From the NCBI GenBank assembly GCA_001972305.1, contig BDDD01000885.1, positions 1 through 64,000 of the forward strand: 64,000 nucleotides of DNA. The letters run 5' to 3'. A program made the position numbers and the translations under genes. Numbering within the stretch: the first letter of the stretch is position 1; each line of letters begins with the position of its first letter. Source of the DNA: Cephalotus follicularis. Its lineage: Eukaryota > Streptophyta > Magnoliopsida > Oxalidales > Cephalotaceae. Of the stretch, positions 34,099 through 46,858 are shown one piece after another. Under the pieces are notes generated by a model. That model made no database searches, had not been told where the DNA came from, and worked only from the letters and a program-made list of their open reading frames with translations.

Positions 34099-35060
34099 AT
34101 GAAAAGTAAAGGACAGAGAGGCGGAACAGGAATAGGAAGGGCATGGATGAATAATTTGGCTATTGAAGATGAATCGATACATGAGAATCAAGTACCAGCT
34201 TTTGATGAGAATGCTCCATCTTCTGGAAATGGTCATGCTGCTTGGAGAGACATGTACATAACCATGCCAAGGATGAATGAACTATTGATGAGATGGAATG
34301 CTAGGGATGAACATCGTCAAGGGAGAAATGACATGTTGTCAACTTTTATGAAATTACTTCCTTTAGTTTTCAAGGGGGAGATGGATCCAGTGACAGTTAA
34401 GGAGTGGCTCATTCACATAGAGAAGATGTTTACGGTTATGGAGAGTAAGGATGAGCAGAAGTTTTCCTTAGCAGCTTACATACTTCAAGGAGAAGCTGAT
34501 TATTATTGGACTATGGTCCAAGCTTCATGGGAAATGGGACACCAAGGACATGGGAGGTCTATGTGGCAAAGTTTAATGCTCAGTTTTGTCCCGAGGACAT
34601 TAAAGACAATAGGGAACAAGAGTTTTCCAACCTGACATAGAGAGCTATGAGAGTTGCACAGTATGAGAGCAAGTTCATGGAGATGTATATGTCGACTCCA
34701 TACGGTGTGCAAGGTGAGGCAACGAGAGCAAAGAAATTTCTACGGGGTTTAAGTATTGAACTCAGGAGTCAGTTGGTTATAAAGGACTTAAGGACTATAG
34801 CTGATGTGGCGGCCAAGGCTAGACAGTTAGAGGATATATCAGAGAAGTTTTGGATGCTAAGGATTCAGAGAGTACTAGACCAGCAACGCACTTGTGGCAG
34901 AGTGATCATAGTGGGTTTCCTAGTGGGAAGTCAGCAAAGACAAACAGTAGTGGCTCACCGAGTGGATCACCGGTTGGGTTTTCATAGGGGTTCTTCCAAG
35001 GTGACTTCCATGCTGGTTCTAGGTGTTTTAGAGAGTGTGAGGTGTGTACAGTTCGGATGA
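34099..35060 (+). pseudogene. Gypsy gag remnant
   Basis: The first 178 codons hold the retrotransposon gag core: FKGEMDPVTVKEWLIHIEKMFTVM, then DEQKFSLAAYILQGEADYYWTM (about 34366-34530). It continues with RVAQYESKFMEM, the KKFLRGLSIELRSQLV stretch and a charged region to about 35060. Gag would form the virus-like particle. The start 157 bp after the LTR and just downstream of the primer site fits a gag start. It is a fossil, truncated before the protease. Confidence 0.85.
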
Positions 35061-35075
35061 AAAAAGTCTGGATTC

Positions 35076-35570
35076 TTGAACAAGACAAAAAATGAACTAT
35101 TTATAGGATGGAGCCTATGCCCTAATTACGTGAGCAGCAATCCCCCCTCCCTGCGCATGAAGATCCAGCGCTTTCCTTTTCTGTATTTCTGAGAGGTCCT
35201 ATTCGTAATTAATGCACCGACAGTTACTGTTCAACTCCTCTAAATAATATCTCGAAATATAGGAGACGGTTACCACTCATAACTTTAAATCCTCCTGTAG
35301 TGTCCTTCTGTTCAACCTCAGCATTCGAGACTCTGAGTTCCGACATTGCAATTTCCTTCCGTTTGACTTCGGTGACCGGGGTTTTCATCCCCGACCTCAT
35401 GACTCTACTTCTATTTGATCTTGGCATCTGAGGTCTTGGGTTTCTTTCCTTAGGAATTTCCTCAGTGCCGAAGTCTTTGGCTTGTTCCCATCATTCACGT
35501 GTCCGTTTTTTATTGGACTAAGAAAACCAACCCTCATCAGCTGGTGATACAACTTCCTATATTTTTCATT
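35076..35570 (-). mobile_element. Probable LTR fragment, reverse strand
   Basis: Read on the minus strand there is a GC-richer leader (gaggtcggggatgaaaaccccggtcaccgaagtc) followed by cctataaatagttc and a pyrimidine-containing tail ending near 35076. This is the layout of an LTR U3/R region with a TATA box. No second end, primer site or coding part is visible. Confidence 0.4.
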
Positions 35571-36739
35571 TTAGTTCATCAAGAGAAGTATTCCAAATGA
35601 ACTTATCAAATTTTATAACTTTTTTTGTTAATTTTTTTCTAAAACAAGTAAATGAGCATTTGGATTTTCTTGATAATGATGATGGCTCTGGTTGCCATAT
35701 TTTAATTGGTTCTTTGTTCTCATTAAATAATACATGCCTGTTACATTATTGTATATGAAAAAGGAATTGAAGAAGTTGGTATGCGAGCAAAAATTGGCAG
35801 AAGAGTCTTGGTCTAGATAACAAGTGTTGAAATGTCCCTATCCTTTTCTTTCATTAAAGAAGTGGAATCCCTACGCTTCCCATCCTGCTCGATCTCCAAT
35901 TTGACATTAAAATATGTGTTCGATGTACTAAAGAACATAAAAAGAAATGACAACGAATACAGTAAGTGTTTGTATGATAGTTGTGTGAATATAGATTAGG
36001 ACAATGTATCACAAAGTTCAATTATATATGCATATTCCCAAGCAGGTAAATCTCCTTCTATATAGATATACCCAAATTTCTTGCCAAGTTATTTGATATT
36101 TCAAATGTTTAATAGTGTTTTTATAGCAAATAATGAGTAGGTTAAATTGCCTCTTTCCTTTTGATAAAATAAGAACACAAACTATTGCAAGTTCGATACT
36201 TAGGTATTGTTAGAAAGCGTTAGTAATTAGGTATCGATCAGTAATATATATCCAAAGGTCTAAAATTTAGTGTTTCTTAAACTGATGAAATTTATTTGAT
36301 CCTCTAAAAACATACTATTTTGTTTTTTAGCCTCGACATTATTATAAAATGGTATCCTACTTTCCCAAAATGGTGCTCTCTAAATCATTGCACCTGAAAT
36401 TTATCGTTCAATATATATTAATGCATGCATGGATCAATGATTATTCATGGATGCCATGCAAATTTATGGCCATGCATGGGCCCAATTTTCCCTTCTTGAC
36501 GCATCACGCATAGTTAATATGAGAACCACCGTTGTAACTACACAATTCCCTTTTCATTTTCCTTTGGCATCTTGTAGTGCCAAATTAGGTTCTCTTTTTT
36601 CATTTTTGGGAAAAAAATAGTTCATTTTTTCTATTTTAGAAAAAAAATACATGATAAGGAGCATGTGAGAATCCTTCCTTCCTCTAACATTATATAGATG
36701 GGTTTGGTATGAGTTTTTGACTCAAGAGAAAACTAATAT
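35571..36739. other. AT-rich stretch with no recognised feature
   Basis: No coding domain, RNA gene or repeat family recognised. Open frames are short and AT-driven. It may be a remnant of older DNA around the retrotransposon nest. Confidence 0.5.
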
Positions 36740-38873
36740 TGTAACACTTCGTGTCTGAGCAACAAATTCGAGGTGTTATTTTCAATAAAATATAACCAGT
36801 AGTCGGGTCCAGATAATGTATTAAAAAAAGGATAATTAAAACTTTTATACAAGCATGTATTGATGTAATTATAGCATTCTTACTAAGTATTACAATATTC
36901 AACACAATATTGGCCCAAGTCAATACATGCTAGAAAGAAAAACAATAAAGCGTAAACATTACAATCTTCAATCCTCGATCTTCAATCTTCAATCTTCAAT
37001 GCAAGCGACTATGACTACAAGCCTCCACGACCGCTGGCCTCTACTATGGTGCCTGTACCAAAATAGATGCCCCATCCTGAATGATGGGTTAACCATAGGG
37101 CTAATCAGGTATATGCCCATACATGGATTATGCTATGAAAAATTATGCAATATCGGTGTCAATGTGTACAGTACTATTATGTGCAACAGTAATGTGTAAG
37201 TGCGCAGTGTCATGTCAATGTGTACGTTATCAGTGTATGTTAATAACAGTGTGTACATTATTACTGTATGGTATGTATATGCATGAATGTCAATTATGAT
37301 CTATCATTCGTATGCCACAGTCCCATAACGGCATATAGGAATGTGATTTAATTATTCAATCCAATCATGATCTATCATTAGTATACCACTGTCCATACCG
37401 ACATATAAGAATGTTATCTAATCGATAAATCTTACTATTCACCTATCAGAAAATCAGCAATGGTGTATAAATACACCAAATAAATCCTATAGAGCAAGTG
37501 ATCTCTATTCAATGGTTTAATGATAGTATCAATATCGATAGCATAGCCACGAAAGGTAATCCTTAAAAAAAAAAGTGACTAGATGGGTCTAGTTCTCTCT
37601 AATTGGCCAAACTCGATCAACTAAACCTACTGAGTGGTAGATGTCATCTAAGTACACAATAATGGCGAATGCCATGCTAGCCAATGGTGTGTGGCACCCA
37701 AGTGTGTATACTTGGTAGTGAATGCTATCCATGTAGGTGCCTAGTAATGTATAGCACCAAATCACCGTGCCTCTATGGGGAGTCAGACTGGAGCCTAACA
37801 ATGCAGCCCGTTGGCACGTCGATACAATCAATAGCTCTGCCCGTGGGCGGCTCAAATAATAGCCCGAAGGCATTGACGATCTATTCAGAGGAAACAATTG
37901 GGGAACCACCGCCTAGCTTCCTGTCAAGAGTCATGAGATCTCTCTCATAGGAACGATATAATGCATTCATTCAATCAATCAATATCAATAGCCAATAGAT
38001 GACGAGTGTCTAACCAGAGGTAACAAATGGATATGTACATAACCATCACCTTGCTTCCTGACTAGAGACCGCTAAGACACCCATGGCCACAATCACTCAA
38101 ACAATCACCAACATGACTACATAATCGTTCCATACAACGGATCGGTTGATGGATTGACCGTAGTCCATACAATCAGTCAATCAATATAAGGGTCAATGAT
38201 TCAGTCGGTTCATCAAGTCAATTGAAAGTGTTGTACAATAAATTGATCAACCAAAAGATCAGACCTGTCTAACCGGGTAGAAAATAGTTTTAAAAAGAGC
38301 TTGAGTGATCTCAATTATGATTCGGTCAAGCAATCATTTGAAACGCATTGCAAACTATTTAAAAACAAGAAACCAGGTGCTAAGGGTAACTCAAATGGTG
38401 ATGATTAGACTCCAATAATTGACGATTAGCTCAGAGAACTAAGTCAAGTGTCGATGCTCAAGCTAACAATAGACTCTAGGTGAAGGACACTCTGGATAGA
38501 GCATCATCGCTTAATAACCTAGTAACTTTGGTTTTTGTAAAGACAAACATTAAGCGATTATGATTCGATTCAAGCACAAGTGCTTAGCCAAACATGGTTA
38601 CCTAATGTCGTCGGTTAATAAACATATGAAAATATGTTAAAACATGTTTAAAACAAAGTCATTTGAGGCATAGGAGACTCCAATTGAAAATATTTTGATA
38701 AGTAAGTGAAAACAACACTTTTGGGTGAAACTAGTCGACTAAGTTGCTCAGACTTGCAAACCCATTGCCAGGAATAAGAACATAGTCGACAAATTTCATA
38801 ATTAGCCAACTAATAGAACATTTTTTGTAGAAAATAGGAACTAGCCCTTTAGCCAAATTCCAATTTTGAAGGT
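36740..38873 (-). mobile_element. Family A LTR (copy A4), reverse strand
   Basis: Starts TGTAACACTTCGTG at 36740 and follows the family A order on the minus strand: the gatctatcattcgtatgcc blocks, the agagctatt module reversed (37825-37880), the ttgactgattga-rich part (37970-38230) and the degenerate array (38390-38560). It is cut at 38874 by the Athila LTR. The piece right of that insertion is not found in order, because of the duplication described for 37776-46858. Confidence 0.75.
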
Positions 38874-39064
38874 TGTTCACGTATTTTGAATGTTTTAAAA
38901 TTTATACCGCAAGTGCACGGTTGTGCAGTAATGGGTCAAACACTAGAAAATCAAGTTAAATTAATTTTAATCTATTCAACCTAGAGATAGTATGCAAAAT
39001 CAAAGGTTATTTTTCAAAACTACTCCTAAACATGAAAAACTAAACTAAATAATCAAAACAGGAA

Positions 39065-39150
39065 ACGAAGGCGTCGACGCTTTGTCAAGGCGTCGACGTG
39101 AATCTATTTAAAGCAATACAGCGTCGACGCTTACGGGGTAGGTGTTGACG
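39065..39150 (-). repeat. TCGA array in Athila 3' LTR, first block
   Basis: aaggcgtcgacgctttg, aaggcgtcgacgtg, cagcgtcgacgctt and ggtgttgacgg. The counterpart in the duplicated copy is 46070-46150. Confidence 0.85.
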
Positions 39151-39335
39151 GTTAAAGGCACTGATACGACAATGAACAGAAATTAAAGTAGGCAAACAAT
39201 TAATTATCAAAGCAATAAATAAAAAGAAATGAAATATGCGAATTAGAGTTGGTTTTAGGGTATAGAAACTCACCATAGATTATATTGAACAATTCACTTG
39301 CTTGAACGATCAAACCTTGATAACCAACGGCATCT

Positions 39336-39485
39336 ATGTCGATACGGAGTGCGACTGTGATGAAAAATCGTATGAGTAGTGATGCTAGGTCTATACGGAG
39401 TGTGGCAACGGCGACAAATCGTATGAGTAGACATGCTAGGTCTATACGGAGTGTGTTCGTCGTGACAAACCGTAAGAGTAGACTC
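39336..39485 (-). repeat. 51-bp triplicate (CCGTAT/ATACGG) in Athila 3' LTR
   Basis: Three units with atacggagtg and aaatcgtatgagtag, the reverse-strand counterpart of 25935-26090. Also present at 46338-46487. Confidence 0.85.
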
Positions 39486-39879
39486 CATTGATTGCGTTAA
39501 ACACCATTTATTAAACAACGTTCTTATTCACCGACAAGATGTTTGTGAGTTGTAATCAGACAGACAAAGTGTGTGTGAAGGCAGAAAATTGAAGAACAAA
39601 TCAAAACTTCAAGGATTTTTATTGATGGAATTGAAGCAATACAATCTAATTGCTTGTTCTTTCCCTAAAAACCTTAAAGGTTTAGCTACTAAACATTGTA
39701 ATTAACTAAAAACTGAATTAAAGAAGAAAAGAGAGCAAGAGGGTGGCTACTCCGGCTACACACTATTTTTAGCTGGCCTCTGTACATATATATAATCACA
39801 AAACTGATAAAAACGGAAATGAAACTACCCTAATTACAATCCGTGCATAAATCAAAACTTTCCATATTTGTTCTTGTCG

Positions 39880-40125
39880 TAAGCGTCGACACTTTTGGTG
39901 AAGGCGTCAACGGTTTTATAAGTAAATGTGCTATGCGTCGACTTTCGCGTTGCAGAACATAATTGATTTTTCACAAAGACATCGACGTGGTTCAGAAGAC
40001 ATCGACGCTTTTAGTTCAAAAGTTACAGGTCGATTTTTCACAAAGACATTGATCCAGTTATATGATGACATCAATGTTTTAACAAAAGACATCGACATGA
40101 TTCAGAAGACATCAACGCTTTTATT
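39880..40125 (-). repeat. TCGA array in Athila 3' LTR, second block
   Basis: aagcgtcgacacttttg, aaggcgtcaacgg, gcgtcgactttcg, aaagacatcgacgtgg, aagacatcgacgctttt and further units. A last block is at 40500-40580 (aagtcgatgctttaa, aagcatcgacacttt, ccgtcgacgcttt). Confidence 0.85.
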
Positions 40126-40760
40126 CATGAAATAATATTGAGCAGACTTGAATGATGTTGGCATTTTGTGCAAAGGTAAAGCTCCTAACTAGCAGACTTG
40201 AAACGCCACAGCAGAGAATGCATGTCGAGCAAACCTTAAAGAGTATAGCAATTAACAGACCATCAAACCAGACCTGCCAAAAGGCTGAGATGCCGAGCAC
40301 CAACTACTTTTTTTGCCGAGCATCGTGAATATGGTGTAGAGCAAAGCACGGAATACAAATATGAGGCAAACTTGAGTTGTTTGTCAGACCAGGAGGTGCC
40401 GAGCACTCTGACCATGTAACAAAAATCAGAAAAGGCACGAGAAAGCGCTAAGCGGGACAGAGAAGTGAAGGTGGTCTGGTGCCGAGTATGTAATCATAAA
40501 GTCGATGCTTTAAATTGAACTGTCATCGTTTTGAAGATAAGCATCGACACTTTATACTAACCCGTCGACGCTTTCAACTGTAATTTGAGCAGTTTAAGTC
40601 AATTTTGCTGCACTTTGCTCATTTCTCCTTTGTAACTGCAAATCAAATAAAAACAACCCAAGTAATTTGATCAAAGCATAAAAATATAACAATTAAATCT
40701 TTAAAAACAACATATTTTTATGCTAAACAAATATCCTCATACTTAAACTTTGCTTGTCCT

Positions 40761-41880
40761 CAAACAAACAAAATGGAAAGTTAGAACAAACACAAAAACA
40801 AAAATAGAAAACAGAAAACACGAACAAATACCTAACACACTTTCGTAGCAATCACGATTGCATTTAGCATATGCAACAAGCCGTTAAACCCTTAGGTGGC
40901 CCTAGTGGACGAGTTTTGTCTCGTGAGTGTTTTCCAGCGAATAAACACACAAAATTCAGTTCATTTCATCAACCTTGATATTAAGTTAAATGTATCTCTA
41001 CTTAAAAATTAATAGGCAACCACCATACTTGAATTTTATTATCTCGTTTCAAGTTCTAGAATCAAAACACATCTCAATTAAGGAATTTCACTAAATTTTT
41101 CTATTATTCCACCATTAATGACCAATCAAGATATGCCTTCGCAGCAACATAAAATCCTACTTTGGAGTTAGACAAAAGAACTTTTAGCACAATGCATTCC
41201 TTTTCTTTTCCTTAAAAACAAATTTTTTATTATTTCTCCTATGGGATTTTCTATTATTTCTAAGTATATAAACATTTATTCCTACTTTAAAAATTAAAAT
41301 GCCTCATACTTAAATATTGCATTGACCTCAATGCAATGAAAAGCAACTAAAGAAATGACAATGAATGATAAAGAAAATATAAGAAACAATGCAATAAAAT
41401 AAAGAATAAAAGGGGTAGGGTTTACCGAATATGATCATGGAAGCTCAAAATAAAGAGGCTCATGACGGTCCATGGCCTCTTCCACCTGTGCGGCCCTAAA
41501 CTTGAGAAGTCTTCGCAATCGCTGCCCGTTCACTCTTAATGCTTCTCCAATACCTGTCTTGAAAAACTTAAACATACCATGTGAAAGCACAGTTTTAACA
41601 ATATAAGCTTCGTTCCAACAAGATTTTTACCAGTAAAAACCATCAAAAATAAATTACAACTCATAGGGTGAGAAAACAATTTGTACAAAATAAGAATTAT
41701 CCCACCATGATTTCCACCAGTAAAAATCATCAAGAAAACCATAACAATGAGAAACATTTTCAACAGTAGGAGAACCGTCCCAACGAGATCTCCACCAATA
41801 GAAACCATTAAGAGAACAAAAATAGTCATGGGCAACCAACCAGTCAAACATTTGGTCATTGAAAATGCCTACCCTCCATC
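40761..41880 (-). other. Athila non-coding 3' region
   Basis: Sequence between the polypurine tract and the gag-protease remnant. It is AT-rich, with repeated ccaccagtaaaaa.catcaa and aaccat phrases at 41620-41810 (three imperfect units). No domain recognised. Athila elements are known for a long region after pol, but here the pol itself is missing. Confidence 0.55.
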
Positions 41881-42439
41881 ATATTTGATCTTTAGTAGTG
41901 AAAATATTATTTTTGAGGATGGTGTGAGGGTGAGACGACGTGCTAACCTTGTGTGTGAAATGGGACAGATCGTCCCATCGACTATCCGAAGGGGAATTAA
42001 TGATCCCATCATCCAACCAACTCAGAATTTCCTTTTGCGTTGCCTCTAATTCCTCAAATTCTTTCAAACATTCCATAAAGTTGTTCTCAAAATCTATGTC
42101 AAAATATGTTTGGTCAGGCGTGGCAATTTTGTGAGTGTAATGGGATATATGATCCCATTCACTATCCAAAGTTGGCTCATTGATCTTATTTTCCAGCCAC
42201 GCTAATGCTTCCTCATTTTCCAGCCACGTTAACATTTCCTTTTGGGTAGCTTTCGTTTCCTCGAATTCTCTCATACACTGGAAAAAGTTTCTATCAAAAT
42301 CAATGTCAACATATGTATCAATCCTGTTAGGAATCGAGTGTATCACGTAGACTTCATCGAAGTCAGCTTGATGCTTTCCCAAACGGAAAATGTTAAAGTC
42401 CATTGACGACTTTCCAAAACTCAACTTCATGAGACCATT

Positions 42440-44727
42440 TCAGCAATTTATCAAAGCATTACTCGTGGGCAAAAATGGTCTATCGAGGATAAATGAGATT
42501 TGGTCTTTTATATTTGCAACAGGTTGGGTATCTAAAACGTCAAAGTCGACAGGAAAGAAAAACTCACAACCTTGATCAAAACATCCTCAACTTTTCCTCT
42601 CGGTGCTTTCACCGACCTATCAGCTAATTGCAAAGTCGTCATGGTCGAGCGCAACTCTCCTAAACCAAGTTGCTCAAAAACTGAAGAAGGCAACAAATTC
42701 ACACTTGCTCCTAAATTGAGCAAAGCATGTTCAATTTTGGTATTACATATAACATGAGAATGTTGGGCAGCCAGGATCTTTGTACTTTGGTATCTTTGGT
42801 TGCGAAATAATCGCAGTGATATTAGCTGCCAAGGAAGCCTTTTTTGGAGTTTGAAGGATCCTCTTTTTAGTGCATAAGTCTTTTAGGACTTTTACGTAAA
42901 AGGGCACCTGAGTGATAGCATCAAGCAATGGAATATTTATTTGGACTTGCTTAAACGTTTCAATGATCTTTTTCATTGCTGGGGCTTTCTTACTTTGTAA
43001 TCGTTTTCGGAAAGGGGTTGGTGGATCATATGAACGCTCAGATAACGCCACTGTTTGTTCCTTCTTCTTCTTCTCTTCTTCTTCTTTCTTTCGTCTTGCG
43101 CACTTGAATTTTTTGGTTGCGCAAATGAGTTAACCAACTGTTCTTTTAAATTTTCATGCACCAAGGACTCATCCAGCTGCTCACTAAAATTTTATGTATT
43201 CTCCCCTGGTTGGTCCTCACCTTCACTCCTCATGACAAACACTTGGTTCGATGGTCCCGAAGAAGAAGAGGGGCATTGCGGATTAGATGGTGGTTGGATA
43301 TGAGCGGGCTAGTTCATAGTAGTCCTAGGATTCGGGTCAGGTTGGGAGGGCATTTTTCCTTTCTCCCTCGTGTGTAACACAGATGATAACTGTGAAATTT
43401 GCTTCTCCATGTTATACTCGCTAGTCATCACAGTACCCATGAGAAGCTCTATGTTCTTTTCTAACAAAGAAATCATAGACGTATCTTCCCTTTGGTTCAA
43501 AAATCCAGATGATTGTTGATTTTGAAACTGATTTTGCGGTGGGAAGCATGGTTGGACATTATTTGAATTTGGTAGAAACCTTTGATAAGTCTGTTGTGGT
43601 GCAGACTGGCCAGAGAAGCTCAAAGGTTACCCCGAAAAGTGTGAAGGTTGACCAGAAAAATTTAATGTTTGACCAAAAATTCGAAGGTCCACTTTGGTTA
43701 TGCCCTTGACTCCATGAGAAGTTTGGGTGATTTCGCCAACCCGGATTGTAAGTGTTACTATACGGGTTGTATTGATTCATTGCGAAAACATCCTCAGGAG
43801 AGTATTGATTTTCAGTGTAACTTTGGCATTCTTCAACAACGTGATTTGGTGACTGGCACCAAGAACACATAGACACGATTTGATTGACGTGATTTACTTG
43901 CGCTAAACCCCTAACTATCGACTCCAATCTCGTGACGCGGCTTTCTAATTGTGCCTCCTTAGCAACTGCCCCTTCTATAACGTATCCCTTACTCGGCAAA
44001 GCTCTCTCAGAAACTTGAGTGAAATTCCACTCTCTAGTTCGCTCCAAATCTAAAAGGAAATTCCATGCTTCATTTCGTTGGTATATGAGGTGAACCCATC
44101 AGGACACATCGATTCGACCAATTGTTTGGTCTGATAGTCGATCCCTTAGTAAATGATTTGGCATAAATACCACGTGTTCAAACCGTGATGAGGACACTAT
44201 AAGAGAAGGTCTTTAAAATGTTCCATACATTGAGAAAATGATTTGCTGGGTCTCTGTTGAAACTGGAGAATGTCATTCCTAAGTTTACTGGTTTTGTAAA
44301 GTGGAAAGAATTTCTTGCGGAACGCAACAGTGAAATGATCCCATGTAGATATGGAACCATTTGGGAGACTGTAGTGCCACTTTTTAGCTCCATCTTTCAG
44401 AGAAAAATTGATAAAACGCAATTTGATTGCATCATCCGAGAGTTGCTGAAGTTTCATGAGGGCACACACCTCCTCGAATTCGTGAAGGAAGAGATATGCA
44501 TCCCCATTGGGTAAACCATGAAAGTGCGGAAGCATGCTAATGAACTGAGATTTAAACTCAAAATTGTTCCATTGAGGAGCAGAATACAGGATACAGGATG
44601 GTTGCGCTGCCCTCGCAGGATAGAATCCATCGCGCAAAGTTTGAATTAGGCGTTCATCAGCCATTGTTGCTTGTTGATGATTAATTCTTTCTATACGTTG
44701 ATTTGGACCACGAACCCACTCAATCAT
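42440..44727 (-). pseudogene. Athila-type gag and protease remnant
   Basis: Gag starts with MADERLIQTLRDGFYPARAAQPS and MLPHFHGLPNGDAYLFLHEFEEVC, then LRFINFSLKDGAKKWHYSLPNGSISTW and FRKKFFPLYKTSKLRNDILQF (44197-44665), the classic Athila gag core. A cysteine motif CSWCQSPNHVVEEC is at about 43810-43864. Further on come RLQSKKAPAMKKIIETFKQVQINIPLLDAITQVPFYVKVLKDL (about 42900-43010) and the protease site LNLGASVNLLPSSVFEQLGLGE with LQLADRSVKAPRGKVEDV (about 42570-42720). Non-functional. Confidence 0.9.
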
Positions 44728-44782
44728 ACTTTAACGCAATACAAAAACACAACGTAACAAAGGTACTATTCAGAGGGAACAA

Positions 44783-46858
44783 ATGGGGAGTCAGAGTGGA
44801 GCCTAACAATGCAGCCCGTTGGCGCGTCAATACAATCAATAGCTCTGCCCGTGGGCGGCTAAAATAATAGTCCAAAGGCATTGACGATCTATTCAGAGGA
44901 AACAATTGGGGAACCACCACCTAGCTTCCTGTCTAGAGCCATGAGATCGCTCCAATAGGAACGATATAATGCATTCATTCATTCAATCAATCAATCAATA
45001 TCAATAGCCAATAGACGACGAGTGTCTAACCAGAGGTAACAAATGGATATGTACATAACCATCGCCTTGCTTCCTGACTAGAGACCGCTAAGACACCCAT
45101 GGTCACAATCTCTCAAACAATCACCAACGTGACTACACAATCGTTCCATACAACGGATCGGTCAATGGATGGACCGTAATCCATACAATCAGTCAATCAA
45201 TTTAACGGTCAATGATTTAGTCGGTCCATCAAGTCAATTGAAAGTGTTGTACAAAAAATTGTTCTACCAAAAGATCAAACCTGTCTAACCAGGTAGAAAA
45301 TAGTTTTAAAAAGAGCTTGAGTGATCTCAATTACGATTCGGTCAAGCAATCATTTGAAACGCATTTCAAACTGTTTAAAAACAAGCAACCAGGTGTTAAG
45401 GGTAACTCAAATGGTGATGATTAGACTTCAGTAATCGACGCTTAGCTCAGAGAACTAAGTCAAGTGTCGATGCTCAAGCTAACAATAGACTCTAGGCGAA
45501 GGACACTCTGGATAGAGCATCATCGCTTAACAACCTAGTAACTTTGGTTTTGTAAAGACAAACATTAAGTGATTATGATTCGATTCAAGCACAAGTGCTT
45601 AGCCAAACATGGTTACCTAATGTCGTCGGTTAATCAACATATGAAAATATGTTAAAAACATGTTTAAAACAAAGTCATTTGAGGCATAGGAGACTCCAAT
45701 TGAAAATCGTTTGACAAGTAAGTGAAAACAACACTTTTGGGTGAAACTAGTCGACTAAGTTGCTCAGACTTGCAAACCCATTGCCAGGAATAAGAACATG
45801 GTCGACAAATTTCATAATTAGCCAACTAACAGATCATTTTTTTGTAGAAAACAGCAAGTAGCCCTTTAGCCAAATTCCAATTTTGAAGGTTGTTCACCTA
45901 TTTTGAATGTTTTAAAATTTATACCACAAGTGACGGTTGTGCAGTAACGGGTTGAACACTAGGAAATCAAGTTAAATTAATTTTAATCTATTCAACCGAT
46001 GGATAATCAAAAAAGTAAATTACTCCTAAACATGCAAAAATAAACTAAATAATCAAAACATGAAACGAAGGCGTCGACTCTTTGTCAAGGCGTCGACGTG
46101 AATCTATTTAAAACAGTAAGCGTCGACGCTTACGGGGTAGGCGTCGACGGCTAAAGGCACTGATGCGACAATGAACAGAAATTAAAGCAGGCAAACAATT
46201 AATTATCAAAGCAATAAATAAAACAAAATGAAATATGCAAATTAAAGTTGGTTTTAGGGTATAGAAACTCACCATAGATTATATTGAACAATTCACTTAC
46301 TTGAACGATCAAACCTTGATAACTAACGGCAGCTAGGTCGATACGGAGTGCGACTGTGATGACAAATTGTATGAGTAGTCATGCTAGGTTTATACGGAGT
46401 GTGGCAGCGGCGAAAAATCGTATGAGTAGACATACTAGGACCATACAAAGTGTGTTCATAGTGAAAAACCGTATGAGTAGACTCCATTGATTGCGTTAAA
46501 CACCATTTATTCAACAACATTCTTATTCACAGACAAGATGTTTGTGGATTTTAATCAGACAGACAAAGTGTGTGTGAAGGAAGAAAATTGAAGAAAAAAT
46601 AAAAACTTCAAGGATTTTTATTGATTGAATTGAAACAATACAATCTAATAGCTTGTTCTATCCCTAAAAACCTTAAAGGTTTAGCTACTAAACATTGTAA
46701 TAAACTGAAAACTGAATTAAAGAAGAAAAGAGAGCAAGAGGGTGGCTCCTCAAGCAACACACTATTTTTAGCCGGCCTCTATACATATATATACTTACAA
46801 AACTGATAAAAACGGAAATAAAACAACCCTAATTACAATCCGTGCATAAATCAAAACT
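44783..46858 (-). mobile_element. Second copy of the family A/Athila LTR block
   Basis: 44783-45890 is family A LTR sequence and 45891-46858 is the sense 3' half of the Athila LTR, in the same order and orientation as 37776-39855. It contains its own degenerate array (45400-45540), TCGA units (46070-46150) and 51-bp triplicate (46338-46487). Confidence 0.8.

Larger units (their letters stand above)
31439..35075 (+). mobile_element. Gypsy element with 5' LTR, primer site and gag; rest missing
   Basis: The 5' LTR is 31439-33941 (TGTAACGCCCCG to GGGGTGTCA, 2503 bp). The primer site TCGGTATCAGAGCGG is at 33945-33959. Gag starts at 34099. Its LTR shares blocks with family A LTRs (gatctatacatatgtcgatatgggacggt), which supports calling family A Gypsy. 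It sits in Copia P RNase H. After about 35075 unrelated sequence follows, so protease and polymerase are absent here. Confidence 0.85.
38874..44782 (-). mobile_element. Athila-type Gypsy element: 3' LTR, 3' region, gag-protease
   Basis: On the minus strand the order is gag (about 43560-44727), protease region (about 42440-43050), an internal stretch, a polypurine tract near 40730-40760 (plus strand aatatcctcatacttaaac) and the 3' LTR 38874-40729 (TGTTCACG to CTAAACA, 1856 bp). Reverse transcriptase, RNase H and integrase are not found. The true 5' LTR is replaced by the duplicated block beginning at 44783. A broken, shortened element. Confidence 0.85.
37776..46858. repeat. Old tandem duplication, offset about 7.0 kb
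   Basis: About 2.07 kb at 37776-39855 recurs at 44783-46858 in the same orientation. It includes the family A/Athila LTR junction (38874 and 45891) at the identical site. The second copy starts within 60 bp of the Athila gag start and ends inside the Athila LTR. Neither end looks like an LTR border (no primer site or target duplication). The shared block was therefore made by duplication after the Athila insertion. In compared stretches the copies differ by several per cent. Confidence 0.75.

Noticed and set aside
37776-46858. Reading the 2-kb direct repeats as the terminal LTRs of one element
   Set aside because: Both contain the same family A/Athila junction, have no primer site or polypurine tract at their inner edges and no target duplication at the outer ones. 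Tandem duplication explains them better.
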